Numbered from the stretch's first letter, positions 32,776 to 43,756 are shown. The stretch is DNA of 64,000 bases from Diadophis punctatus similis (GCA_023053685.1 JALIGW010000003.1:139311126-139375125); one strand, 5' to 3'. The notes: a model not told the origin generated them from the sequence alone. Translations and numbers: made by a program.

Positions 32776-33761
32776 CTGTATTTTTTGGAGTATAAGACGC
32801 ACCGAAGTATAAGACGTACCTTAGTTTTGGGGGAGGAAAACAAGGAAAAAAGGCCTCTGCCTCCCAGCAATTTGCCAAACAGCAAACAGCACAGATGATA
32901 TACACTGTTTGCTGTGTATTTCTGTGCATGTGTGTCTGACCCATAGAAATGGCAAAGAATTGGAGAAATGTACATTATGGCAGTATATTAACCCCAGAAA
33001 GTATTCTTAAATGTAATCACACTAACTCCTCCCAATTATTTAAATAGATCTACTCCAAACATGACTAAGTCAGGGTTTAATTCAGCTGCCTTATTTTAAT
33101 ACTAATACTTAATACTAAAACAGGACATTTCAGATTATACTTTTACAGATCTTTAAAATTGATGTGGCTTTCTGGAAGGCTTTCTGCTATTTAAAAGAAG
33201 ATACAATAGCACTGGGCCTCTTCAGAGCAAGAATTTATTTTAAAAAGCTTCTTCATTTTGTTAAGTTGTCTAGAACAATAATAAAGCAGTCTTTAAAAAA
33301 TAAGTCTAATAATTTGAACACTCTACAAACATTTAACAAAACAACATATTAACAGAATCTGCCTCTACCTAGGATAGAACTCACAACCTCCTGACTGTGA
33401 GGCAAGAGCTCTACTTCTAGGCTATAGCAGCTGTAGCTTACTTCCTTGCAATTTCAGCAGTGTAACATTGCCAGCAGTTTATCTCCCAGCATTTTGTCTC
33501 ATTACAGCCACCGTAGTTAGTTTCATTTTACCATGTGGCTTGCAAGCCTGTCAGCTGTAGGTCGGGAGGCAAGTAATCTTTTAGTGTGCTAATAAGGCTT
33601 CTGTTTCTGTTCTGTTTGCTGCAAAGAGGTAAATTGTTGGCAGGCAGAGGCCAAAGGGTGGGGGTGGCTGGGTAGGGCTACATTCAGTGTATAAGACGCA
33701 CCCAAATTTTCTCCCTCTTTTTGATGGTAAAAAGGTGCGTCTTATACTCCGAAAAATACGG
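32776..33761. mobile_element. Mariner-like non-autonomous element (CYGTATTTTTYGGAGTATAAGACG termini)
   Basis: Inverted termini of about 28 bp: CTGTATTTTTTGGAGTATAA at the left and GTCTTATACTCCGAAAAATA at the right. TA lies on each side (32774-32775, 33762-33763). 986 bp with no transposase. A second internal copy of GTATAAGACG follows at 32806. A tRNA-like stretch lies inside (33357-33435). Confidence 0.85.
33357..33435 (-). mobile_element. tRNA-like SINE head
   Basis: Minus strand: TATAGCCTAGAAGTAGAGCT (A-box-like), GCCTCACAGTCAGGAGGTTG, GAGTTCTATCCTAGG (B-box-like). It looks like a tRNA-derived promoter, not an intact tRNA. The body and tail are not identified. Confidence 0.35.
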
Positions 33762-33764
33762 TAT

Positions 33765-34880
33765 TTTGGTTCCCTCCCTCTTTTAATATTTTTTTTTCTA
33801 AAAAGGACAAAACAGTGGGAAAATGTAGGGGAGTTACAAACAGAAGATGATATTATCTGCATTGTGGTAAATAAAGCAAGGTGATTGTTTGATAAAAGCT
33901 TCAACTGAAGAGTCCCCTAAGATTAAAAACAAGGTTTATGATATACAATTACAATTCATATAAATATGAAATTAAACTGGAAGTGAAGTGATTATGTTTG
34001 TATCTCTTTTCTTTTTTAATTAAGAGTCCCATCAGGCCCAACCCCCCTCTACTTTTCTTTTTCCTAAACTAAATTATTACATCCCACAAGAATCTCTCAA
34101 CAGACAAGAGTGTGATACTCTTTCTTTCTAGTAGACCTTAGTAACTAAAAGTATCTTCCGCTTGATTGGTAAAAGCCCCCTTCAATCTATCACATACATC
34201 AAAGTGCATGAGATCACCCAATAGCATTCACACTGACAACAGCACATGACACAACCCTATTGTATTCAATGCTTTGGAATCTCATGAGGTTTTCAGATCT
34301 TGAGTAATGCTGGTGATATTTCCCGTATTAAATAAGATTTTGAAACTTTCATATGAAATTGAATGCAAAGCTGCTAAAATCAGATTTGGTACTCTCATAA
34401 AATCTAAGGCATTTAATTAAAATGATGCCTATTTTCAATAACATTGTAATGCTGGATGCCAACAACATTTATTGTAGATGTCTTGTTGCCCATAGGTGTT
34501 ATTTTGCCAGCCCTGAATAAAAAAAATCTTATTTTTCCTCCCAGAGAAAGACAAACCTATATGATGCATGTACTGCTTGGAAACTACTTAAAATATAGTA
34601 AATCACACTGTTCTAAAAACTGTATTGGTTATATCTGCTACTCATGTTTCTTTTGGTATTCTTGCAGTTCATGAACATTTAGAAATAAACAAATCTGTAA
34701 AATTGCAAAATTGAAGATGCCTAATGGAGCTGAGGCACATTCTTCTGAATTCCTGATTTCTTTCCTCTTGATGGTTGCACAGACAATGACAACAAATCTA
34801 AAATCTAAAATCTAAAACAAAGTAAATCTAAATGTGAAGATATGACCATTTTGTGTGTAGCAAACTTTTCCCAACCTGAT
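33765..34880. other. Unique AT-rich DNA
   Basis: Nothing recognised. Confidence 0.35.
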
Positions 34881-34889
34881 ACCTTCCAG

Positions 34890-35211
34890 CAGGGATGGGT
34901 TCTACTTACCTTCGCCACCGGTTCGCATTTGCGCGTCCCCTCATGCAATTTGGCTTCCGCGCATGCTCAGAAGCAGGAATGAGCCCGAAACACAGCCGAG
35001 GAGCTCATCAGCTGTGCTTTGGGCAAAGAAATAAAGGTCAGAATTCACCCGCGGGCGGGAGGCCCCTTTTTCAAGCCGCGGAAGGGGAAAAATTCGCAAA
35101 AAATCCCAAAAAAAGATGGCGGCGCGCACGGAACGGCACCGACAGTGACATCACCAGTGGGTTGCTACCAGTTCGGGCGATCCGGTCTGAACTGGGAGGA
35201 ACCCACCCCTG
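34890..35211. mobile_element. hAT-type MITE, CAGNGGTGGGTT family, perfect TSD
   Basis: 322 bp from CAGGGATGGGTTCTACTTACC to GGAGGAACCCACCCCTG, between identical CCTTCCAG octamers (34882-34889, 35212-35219). The interior has AAAGATGGCGGCGCGC, an excellent YY1-type motif, and CCGCGCATGCTCAG. Confidence 0.92.
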
Positions 35212-35274
35212 CCTTCCAGATGCACTAGGGCTTCAATTCCCAGAATTCTTCAACATCAACTCAACTCCCAAAAC

Positions 35275-35398
35275 AGGCATTGCATCACTGGAGGCTTTTA
35301 GGAAGAGATTGGACATCCCTTTGTCTGAAATGATATAGGGTGTCCTGCTTGAGCAGTGGACTGGACTAGAAGATCTCCAAGGTCCCTTCCAACTCTGA
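35275..35398 (+). mobile_element. CR1-like LINE 3'-end fragment, old
   Basis: GGAAGAGATTGGACATCCCT, GAGCAGTGGACTGGACTAGA and CCTTCCAACTCTGATGATGA follow the CR1 tail with several changes. A short (GAT)n follows. Confidence 0.75.
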
Positions 35399-35399
35399 T

Positions 35400-36215
35400 G
35401 ATGACGATGATGAATTCCAGTGTGTATCCTGATTCTGGAAGTTTAAACCCCAACAATAATGGCTGCAAATCACTACATCCCTATGTGGATCTAGCCACTC
35501 TTTTGTAGAAGAAAGAAATTGTACTTAATTTTGCTGCAATGTGTCTTTCCTTTGATGTTTGTGTTCTTCTGTAAGAAAACTGTTCTGCTAGGAGCATGTG
35601 CAATTTACCACTTGCTTTTTGACAAGACTGACTTATCTTGTGGCACTGACTTTGCTCTTAATCAAGATATTCCCCTGTGGTGTAGCCTGTCTGATAGCCG
35701 GGCCAATAATATTGATTTTTAAGTACTGCAGCATGGCTTAACATTTTGCTTTATGTCGACATTTTCTCACTGTTGAGGCTTTCCTTGCCAGAGAAAGCAG
35801 GCAGAGAGTCATTAAAAAAAAAGGGAAATGCATGGGACTATGCCAAGACAGCAAGCTCTTTGGCATTTCCATCTGATGCTGTTGAGGTATAATGACACAT
35901 ATTAGTAGGTCTCCTTTTGTAATGCAGTTCTCCTATTTCATAAACTGGGGCATATAATTTGTGGAAGGATTACAACCGAATCTGTTTAAGGCGCCTCTGG
36001 TTTCTGACCCAGGGCAGCTTTGGAATCAGCATGGATCTATTCCTGCTGCTTAATCCCTGAGACCATCAATTTAAAGACAGAGGGGGTTCCCCTACCCCCA
36101 CCTCTGGCTTTTATCGGCTCCAAACATGCTGTATTTGTGGTTCATTCTCTCCCCTCACCCCTTTTCTTTCTTCCCAAGGAAAATGGCAAGGTCTGTGCCT
36201 ATACGCATGTGTATC
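35400..36215. other. Unique DNA
   Basis: Nothing recognised. Confidence 0.35.
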
Positions 36216-36228
36216 TATGCCTATCTAT

Positions 36229-36233
36229 CTAGC

Positions 36234-36310
<77 letters not shown>

Positions 36311-36382
36311 TGTCTTGTCTTGTCTTGTCTTGTCTGTCTGTCTGCCTCCCTCCCTCCCTCCCTCCATCCATCCATCTATCTA
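36229..36382. repeat. Compound (CTGT)n, (CTTGT)n, (CTCC)n, (CATC)n microsatellite
   Basis: About twenty CTGT units, then pentamers, then tetramers, ending exactly where the palindrome at 36384 starts. Confidence 0.95.
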
Positions 36383-36383
36383 T

Positions 36384-36556
36384 ATGAAGAAACAATAGAC
36401 ATCACGATCTCTGGAACGTTTAATTTTTTTTTATTATACTAAGCTTTCGTCAGCCCCTGCTGACATCGTCAGAGTGTAAAATCCCCATTGACGAAAGCTT
36501 AGTATAATAATTTTTTTTAAACATTCCAGAGATCGTGATGTCTATCATTTCTTCAT
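36384..36556. mobile_element. Foldback element with hammerhead-like core (family C)
   Basis: Two arms of ~68 bp (36384-36452 and 36489-36556) are near-perfect inverted copies. They share ATGAAGAAA at the outer end and AAGCTTTCGTCA / TGACGAAAGCTT at the inner end. The 36-bp centre completes a hammerhead-like core on the minus strand. The architecture matches the other Penelope-like inverted pairs here, so I group it with them. Confidence 0.6.
36441..36474 (-). ncRNA. Hammerhead-like ribozyme core (family C)
   Basis: Minus strand: CUGACGA (plus 36466-36472), U, stem II GUCAGC/GCUGAC with AGGG loop, GAAA (plus 36445-36448), then GCUU. The CUGANGA-stem II-GAAA order is exact and stem II is perfectly paired. 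No short palindromic stem III is obvious; the long arms could supply pairing in a permuted form. Confidence 0.5.
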
Positions 36557-36603
36557 CTATAGCTATACCTGGAACTCGCATTTTTAGGACAATTCGTAAT
36601 GCA

Positions 36604-36672
36604 ACTAATAAACAAACAAACAAACAAACGAATAAATAAATAATCAAACAAACAAACAAACAAACAAACAAA

Positions 36673-36715
<43 letters not shown>
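36604..36715. repeat. (AAAC)n/(AAAT)n and (CA)n microsatellite
   Basis: AAAC and AAAT tetramers, then about 18 CA units. Confidence 0.95.
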
Positions 36716-36716
<1 letters not shown>

Positions 36717-36719
36717 TAT

Positions 36720-37094
36720 GTAGGTAGTCCTTGACTTACGACCATAATTGACCCCAAAATTTATGTTGCTAAGTGAGACATTTGTTAAGTGAGTTTTGCC
36801 CCATTCTCACTACAGGTGTTAAGTGAATCATTGCAGTGGTTAAGTTAATATGCCACTTGTTAAGGGAATCTGGCTTCCCCATTGACTTTACTTGTCAGAA
36901 GGTCACAAAAGGTGTTTACATGATCTGGGGACCCTGCAACCGTCATAAATATGGAGCATCTGAATTTTGATCACGTGGCCATGGGAATGCTGCAATGGTC
37001 TCCAGTGTGAGAAATGGTCATAAGTCACTTTTTTCAGGGATGTTATAGCAATGAACAGTCAATAAATGAACTGTTGTAAGATGAGGACTACCTG
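36720..37094 (+). mobile_element. Tigger-like MITE
   Basis: From TAGGTAGTCCTTGACTTACG to GATGAGGACTACCTG followed by TA. It is the best-preserved full-length copy of the family, with internal GTTAAGTGAGTTTTGCCCCA and CATTTGTTAAG repeats. Confidence 0.8.
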
Positions 37095-37220
37095 TAGTGA
37101 CAAACATTGCACAAAGCTGGGCAGAGACCCGATTGGGCAACCAGTGGATGGCAGTAGATTTGCAAAACTAATGAATAGTTTAACTTATTTTAGGAGTAAC
37201 ATTTTAAAATGAATGTGCAT

Positions 37221-37545
37221 CAGAGGTGGTTTCCTGCTGGTTCAGACTGGTTCTTTAGAACCGGTAGCAGGAATTCCCCCCACTCGCAGAACCAACAGTG
37301 ATGGCCGGCTGGACACGCCCCTGAATTCACGCCCTGGCTTGAAATCCGTCCACCGGAGCCAAATTTACACGAAAATAACCCTCTGCACATACGCAAAGCC
37401 TCCTGCGCATGCACAGACCAGTTTAACCCGGGAGCAATGGGGTGCAAAACACGCACAAAACAGTTCGGGGTCGCGCCGGAAGTGAAAAACGTGCACTTCC
37501 GGCGCGACCCCGAACTGGTAGGGAAGGTAGGTAGAACCCACCCTG
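37221..37545. mobile_element. hAT-type MITE, CAGNGGTGGGTT family, perfect TSD, internal hairpin
   Basis: 325 bp from CAGAGGTGGTTTCCTGC to GTAGAACCCACCCTG, between identical ATGTGCAT octamers (37213-37220, 37546-37553). It contains a perfect 24-bp inverted repeat (37461-37484 and 37494-37517) with a 9-nt loop. Confidence 0.93.
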
Positions 37546-38061
37546 ATGTGCATTGATCTTATTTGAAGATAACTCCCACTGACTTCAATAGGGTAACTAG
37601 AAGGATTTGCAAGAGCTTTACTTTCTAATCAGTCAGTGTCCATTCCATAAATTGAATCTCGTTGTATTATTTCTGTTTGCAGATTCCTTAAATCATAATT
37701 AGGGAATAGGTAAACCTCTACACTGTATAAGGCTATTATTGCAAGTAGGTGCACGTTTCTTTCGGAGAAAGAATGTCCCATTTCTTAGTAGAGGTGAATG
37801 CAGGTGCAAGATCTTTCAAAGATCTTTCCTTTTTGAAACACTTCATTTTAAAACACTTCCTCTATATCTAACGTTTAGAGGTCTGAATTCTGCTGAAACA
37901 AGATTCTCTTTTAAAACGTACAATGGTAGTGAAGTTCTGAAATTCTGCCCAGGTTTTCAAAATCTGAATTTTCATCCGTGTGATATAGCTGTGATAGCTT
38001 TCCCCTTCACAACATTCAAATATATCCTGATATTTTGCTGAATTTTACAATAATGTTTCTG

Positions 38062-38690
38062 TTTGTTGTTGTTCAGTGGATAAGTTATGTCCAGCTCTTC
38101 ATAACCCCATGGATCACAGCACACCAGGGGCGGGTTGCTCTCTTACCTTGCTACCGTTGCACTCCGCGCGCATCACATTTTGTGCACGTGTGCGTTCACT
38201 ATGCGCGCACGCCCCCTCGCGCGATTTTGCTTTTGCGTGGAAGTAAAAAATCACCGAAATCTCATGCGTGTGCATGTCCCATCACAAGATTTTGCTTTCA
38301 TGCATGCGCAGGAAGAAAAAAAAGCCCAGAAATTCTGAAAAAAAGATGGCGGTTCCTATGGAACGGCAACCGACCGCACCGGGTCGGTAACCTCTTGGTG
38401 ACGTCACCAGCCCGCCACTACCAGTGCGATAGAGTGGACCTCACTGGTAGGAACCCACCATTGCCCCCTGTCCTCCACTGTCTCCCAGAGTCTGCTTAAA
38501 TTCATGTTGGTTGCGTTGATGACATTATCTAACCATCTCATCCTCTGTCGTCCCCTTCTCCTTTTGCCTTCAGTCTTTCCCAACGTCAGAGTCTTTTCCA
38601 ATGAATCCTCTCTCCTCATTTGGTAGCCAAAGTATTTGAGCTTCAACCTCAGAATGTTTCTCTCAAGACTATTTATTTCCCAGTCCACTT
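38062..38690 (-). mobile_element. BovB (RTE) LINE, 3' part, split by a hAT
   Basis: The minus strand from 38688 encodes the C-terminus of BovB ORF2: LRLKLKYFGYQMRREDSLEK, LGKTEGKRRRGRQRMRWLDN, then NMNLSRLWETVEDRGQW. The coding text resumes beyond the hAT at 38062-38124 (CATAACCCCATGGATCACAG). The match is unmistakable for this horizontally spread family. Confidence 0.92.
38125..38463. mobile_element. hAT-type MITE in the BovB copy
   Basis: From CAGGGGCGGGTTGCTC to GGTAGGAACCCACCATTG, with AAAAGATGGCGGTTCC (YY1-like) and several ATGCGCAGG motifs. Interruption of the BovB frame proves insertion, but the flanking octamers do not match, so the target copy was altered or an edge was lost. Confidence 0.8.
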
Positions 38691-38694
38691 AGAC

Positions 38695-38829
38695 CAGAGA
38701 TCTCCAACCTTAGCAACTTTAAACCTGGAGGACTTCAACTCCCAGAATTCCACAGCAAGCTTTGCTGGCTGGGGAATTCTGGGAGTTGAAGTCGTCCAGG
38801 CTTAAAGTTGCCAAGGTTGGAGACCCCTG
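38695..38829. mobile_element. Palindromic hAT MITE, perfect TSD
   Basis: 135 bp. CAGAGATCTCCAACCTTAGC is mirrored by GCCAAGGTTGGAGACCCCTG. The inner arms CAACTCCCAGAATTCC and GGAATTCTGGGAGTTGAAG give an almost complete hairpin. Identical ACTTAGAC octamers flank it (38687-38694, 38830-38837). Confidence 0.95.
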
Positions 38830-38837
38830 ACTTAGAC

Positions 38838-40798
38838 AATTCAGCCCTCGGCTTTTTTTAAAATGTAGTCATAAGAAACGGAAAAGATGTGTGTGAGAGA
38901 GCGGCGCTGTTTATGAAATTCTAATTCTCCACTGAAACATAATTGAGAACAAAATATGCATAGAGGAAAAAGATCAGCTCTGAGCAGAAAGCATTGTAAG
39001 ATGTTTAATACAAATATTCTCTCTGTAGAAACGATTTTTTTAAAAAAATTTGGTCCGTTGGCTACGATAGGTGAGAAAGGTATAGATGCATGCACACAGA
39101 AAGACACAGAGAATATACAGTGGCTTTCGCCTATATGTTCCTCAGTATGTGTTCCTACATATCAAATCACCACTGATAAGTTTACATCACCAAAGTTCAT
39201 AAGTAAATATCAGTTTGAATTAGCTTTGTTTTCCTGAGAGACACGATAAATAGCAGAATTAGTAGTTTAGTAGTGCATTAACTTTTAATGAGAAAAACAA
39301 GAGCAAAGAATGTCTCTACTAAAAAAGATTTTTAAAAAGGAGATCAGGTTTTTCATCCTTCCTCAAAAGCTTCTTTCCAGTTTTGAACTTGGAGAAAAAT
39401 TCCCCTGGATACTAATGAAGATACTGCTTAAGCAGCCTTAATACTACCTAGTGCATGCTACAAAGCAGCCGAGTGAACATATGAGAACCTATGGGATTTC
39501 TTTTTCTGGAGGTAAGCAATGAAAATGACACTCAAAACCTAACTAGGAAAAATTCAAATAAATGTGTATGATGCACTTTCTAAGGCAGGCAAAGATAGGA
39601 AATTAAGTTTGAAGAAGACTTTTTTTTTTTTGGCAAGAGAGATACCACTGTAATTTTGCAGCATAGGAGTTGAAGTTTGTTTTCTCCCTTTCCTCAAATT
39701 AGCAGCAGTGAGGTCATTTCTAATGAAGTACATGCAGGGCAGACACTTTCTGCGTTAACCAATTGGACGTGAACATATCTATTAGATGTCCTCCATTACA
39801 ACATGTTTCCATTTGATTTTCATGCGTTGCATTTTGTTTAAGATGCTTTTTGCTCGTTACATGAAGACATTGTGAATTCTTTGCCACTGAACTCATGCTG
39901 GTATTAATAGCAGTTCAAAGATCTATTGTTTTAGGAGAAGTAGCATAAACCCAAGAAAATATTAAGGGAGATTTTAAATTGTGTTTCACAAATGAGTGTT
40001 TTGATTTATTTTTTTTTGTAGAGTTGCAGTCATAGAAGGTTAAGAGCAAAGAAGTCCTTCATGAGCACAAACTTTACTAAGGAGGGAATAATCTTAAGAT
40101 ATCAGCCGATATTTTTGTTCCCCTGCCAAAACCAAAAACTTTTGCTGTATCTAATTAGCTCCAAATCACTTGTGAAGTTGCCCTATGATTTCTGCTCGAT
40201 GTCCAAATGTCGTGGTCAACAAATGGGCCCTTATATTAAAATGGTTTGTTTATTTATTTAAAGCACACACTTAAATGTGTTTTAATTTTCCTGAAATCTA
40301 AAGTCATCCCTCTTATGGATATTTGTGCTTGTAGCCTTTGCTGGAGAAATCACTGTATTCCTCAGATTCAGAACCAAGCCAAGGTTATTGAGGGCCAAAA
40401 CAGTGGCAAGCAGTGACTATGTAATAAATTAACAGCAGTGAAAGGGAGTGGGGGAATAGACGTTTAGTTGGTTTGGCACACCATTTTCAGCACAAGCTAG
40501 TTATCACATTTTAGCTTAGGCTGTATCACCCCAGCCCTGGTGGTTCTCTGGTTTGTGCAAAGACAGAAGATTTGATCTATTAAGAAGACCATGGTTCAAG
40601 GTAGGAGGCAGGAGTAAAACATTTCCAGGTTTCCCTTTGTCCCACTTCTTAGCTATTTTTGACTAATTGGATTCCATAATTAGATGCCCCTCTGTTCATC
40701 AGAAGACCTCATCAGCTCCCAGTTTCTGACAATGCTTAACCAAAAGCCTGCTGATTTTTATTTATTTATTGCATTTCTTACCTACCACAAACAAAACA
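38838..40798. other. Longest clean unique stretch
   Basis: About 2 kb with no element that I recognise. It is AT-rich with mixed composition. 39690-40000 in particular looks single-copy and could be conserved non-coding DNA. No supported frame. Confidence 0.35.
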
Positions 40799-41121
40799 GG
40801 AATGGCACAACTTGCCACAGCCAACTTGCTGTGGCCAACTCATCACAACCAACTCGCTGTGAGAGAACTCGCTGCGGGTCAATTTAACAGTTCTATTTAA
40901 TTATTTCAAATAAATAAAAATGTATTTTAATTTTTCCCATTCACATTTTATTCTATCCTTCGTTTTGCATCCTTTCTTCAATGATTCTCTTCCACCATTT
41001 CTTTGATATTAGTGTAACTCTCAGCCCACAGCAAGTGGCAAGATGGCCACGGCAAGTTGTCCTGCATTGAGTTGGCCGTGGCAAGTTGGCTGTAGCGAGT
41101 TAGCTGTGGTGAATTGTCATA
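40799..41121. mobile_element. Foldback element built of short CAACT(T/C)GC motifs
   Basis: The left arm (40799-40885) and right arm (41020-41121) are inverted and each is made of degenerate 11-15-bp units such as CCACAGCCAACTTGCTGTGG. The middle (40890-41010) is AT-rich. The outer ends pair (CACAACTTGCCACAGCCAAC with the reverse complement of GTTAGCTGTGGTGAATTGTC). The family is unknown to me and no target duplication is evident. Confidence 0.6.
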
Positions 41122-41275
41122 GACCCAATCAAAAGGCTCTTGGCAGCTTTCCATAGCTTCCAAAACACGCCATTAAAACATTACTACCAGTAGTGTCCTA
41201 CTGTCCTATTGTCCTCTTTTATCGTTACTTTTTTACTTATGTTATGTTTATACAAACTACTACTATCCTATACAT

Positions 41276-41386
<111 letters not shown>

Positions 41387-41393
41387 TCTATAA

Positions 41394-41795
41394 CCGTGAT
41401 GGCGAACCTTTGGCACGCGTGCCTGAAGTGGCACACAGAGACATGTCACCTGGCACGCGCGGCATCACCCGTTCCTCTTCTGGGTTTCTGGTGCACATAC
41501 GCAGGTGACAATCAGCTGTCTTTGTACGTGCAACAGTGCTGGAAACTGGAAGAGCTGGTCTTCTGTTTTCCGGCATGATGGCCAGCTGATCAGCGCATGC
41601 ATATGCGCAGCAGTAACTGGAAGACTTGCTGACCAGTGTGCATGCGTGCACCGGAAACAGGAAATTCATTTTCCGGCATGCGCATGCCCCCTGGGCAGCT
41701 CCTCTTCCTTGTCGTGGCCCAGATGAGCGCGTGCGCATGCGTGCGCGAAGTGCTCCCTTTTTGGCACTCCGTGCCGAAAAGGTTTGCCATCACTG
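41394..41795. mobile_element. hAT-type MITE, CAGTGATGGCGAACCT family, perfect TSD
   Basis: 402 bp from CCGTGATGGCGAACCTTTGG to AAAAGGTTTGCCATCACTG, between identical TTCTATAA octamers (41386-41393, 41796-41803). It sits immediately beside the (AAAT)n array. The interior is CpG-rich with GCGCATGC motifs. Confidence 0.94.
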
Positions 41796-42206
41796 TTCTA
41801 TAAAGTAAAAAAATAAAACCTCTACGTACAATAAAGAGATTGATGCTGACTATCAGAATTCAAATGTTCTCTTAAATAATTCTATTTAAAAAGTTTGCAA
41901 AATGTATTTAAAGTAGGAGGACACATATCGTAAGGAAGACATATAGCAAGTGCTGCAACAGAAAAACAGCCTGCAAACTTGATCTCCTTTACCTAAATAA
42001 TTTTTTTAAAAAAATAACCCCCCTCAACCAAATAAATAAATAATAGGGACCACCAGAAGGATTTCCTGGAATGTCTGCAGTGGGCCAGTTGAAATTGGAC
42101 TTGGACATACCTTGCAACCAAGCCATGCAATGCTTTAAAATTAAAAGCAGTTCTTGGAATTCTACTTGATAAGAAGATGTGCAGAGTTAGAAAGTTTGGT
42201 GTAACC

Positions 42207-43160
42207 TAAAGTGACCAGATTTATTTATTTTTAAGCGGGATGGGGGGGGGCGCCTGGGCGCCACCATGTTTTGCCCTCTGCGCATGCACAGAACGCTGCG
42301 CATGCGCAGAGGGCAAAACAGCAAATGTCGGCGTCCAGGTGGGGGGGGGAGGCGGGAGGGTGCTTGGATGCCTGGAGCTCGCGACAGGTAAGCTGCCGGC
42401 TGCCTCCTTTCCCCGTCTCCTGCCTCCCGTTCGTTGCTCGCCAGCCCGGCTGAAGGAGAGGCGGGAGGCGAGGAAAGGCCTCCCGAAGGGGAGGCGGGCT
42501 CCCGAAGGGCTGCCGGCTCCCGAAGGGGAGGCGGGAGGCGAGGAAAGGCCTCCCGCCTCCCCTTCGGGAGCCGGGAGCCCTTCGGGAGCCCGCCTCCCCT
42601 TCGGGAGGCCTTTCCTCGCCTCCCGCCTCCCCTTCGGCCGGGCTGGCAAGCAATGAACGGGAGGCGGGAGACGGGGAAAGGAGGCAGCTGGCAGCTTACC
42701 TGCTCCAGGCATCCAAGCGCCGCGGTCTCCCGGTCGCCCGCCCGGCCCCAGGGCAACGGCGGCAGCGAGGCGACGGGGGAAGAAAGGGGAGGGGGACGAG
42801 GAAGGGCTGTTTGCGCCGCCGGAGGGGCCGCTCGTGAGCTCAAAGCGGCGACGGCTCCTCGTCCCTCACCCCTCCCAACAGCAGCGGCGCCTCCGAGGGC
42901 GGGGCTAGGGATGGGGCGGGGGAAGGAGAGGAGGAGCAGCCTCCCTTCCCCCTCCCGCCAGCAGGCAGCCGCCTCGCTGGAATTCCGCCCGACTTGCTTC
43001 CGGTACCTCTCTTTTGCTTCCCCTCTAAGGTGACCAGACGTCCCGCTGTTTCCGCATTCTTTTCAAAAAAAGCGGGACTTTTTGAAAAGAATGCGGGACG
43101 CGGGACACACGCTTGAAAAGCGTGTCTGTCCCGCCAAAAGCGGGACGTCTGGTCACCTTA
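42207..43160. mobile_element. 954-bp GC-rich hAT-type element, perfect TSD, long internal palindrome
   Basis: Termini TAAAGTGACCAGA and TCTGGTCACCTTA, with identical GTGTAACC octamers (42199-42206, 43161-43168). The interior is very GC-rich. 42267-42287 and 42300-42320 form a perfect 21-bp hairpin, and 42369-42716 forms arms of about 170 bp centred near 42545. A third inverted set (GCGGGACTTTTTGAAAAG) lies near the right end. Frames of 140-218 codons in several phases are P/R/G-rich artefacts. No transposase domain. Confidence 0.88.
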
Positions 43161-43565
43161 GTGTAACCTGTTCATGTCAGAGTATTCCAGCCAGCAGCCC
43201 GACTGCTGTGTTCTGAACTAATTGAAACTTCCAGTATTTTCAAAGGCAACTCTATTTGCAAGCCTGTGATAGTCCACACAATGAATGATAATGATATGAA
43301 TCACTGTTCCAGGGGTTCACATTCCAGGTGAGGTTGCAACTGATGGATCTGCCAAAGCTCCCCTGGCCACAATCTCTGCCTGGCTATCTAACACATGACC
43401 TCATGTCATGAAGCTGTTCCTTCATGAAAAATGCAACTCCATCCAGAGACAACACTGGAGAGATCAGAAACATGTGATGAACAATGGTAACACTTGCTTG
43501 AGTTCAGCTGGTTTCATCTGATCCAGATTCTCACAGCCTCCAAACACTGGGCCAAGGTGTTGATA

Positions 43566-43700
43566 CCCTGTTTCCCCCAAAATAAGACATCCCCTGATAA
43601 TAAGCCCAATTGGGCTTTTGAGTGCATAGCTATAAGGCCAAGTGCTTATTTCAGGGTTCAAAAAAATATAAGACAGGGTCTTATTTTCGGGGAAACATGG
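43566..43700. mobile_element. Mariner-like MITE (CCCTGTTTCCCCNAAAATAAGAC termini)
   Basis: 135 bp with TIRs CCCTGTTTCCCCCAAAATAA and TTATTTTCGGGGAAACATGG, and TA on each side (43564-43565, 43701-43702). An internal pair CAATTGGGCTTTTG / TAATAAGCCCAATT adds a small stem. Confidence 0.88.
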
Positions 43701-43756
43701 TAGTATCATTGCATAGCCTGGGATTACCCATGTAACTACCATCACTGTATTGAACA

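Noticed and set aside
33357..33435. tRNA gene on the minus strand
   Set aside because: B box is decayed (GAGTTCTATCC) and the arms do not pair; better read as a SINE head.
38404..38688. 94-codon minus frame as a host gene
   Set aside because: BovB LINE ORF2 C-terminus; the frame then enters a hAT.
42187..43033. Frames of 138-218 codons in several phases, rich in P, R and G
   Set aside because: They lie inside a GC-rich hAT element with long palindromes and a perfect TSD. No domain, no splice context.
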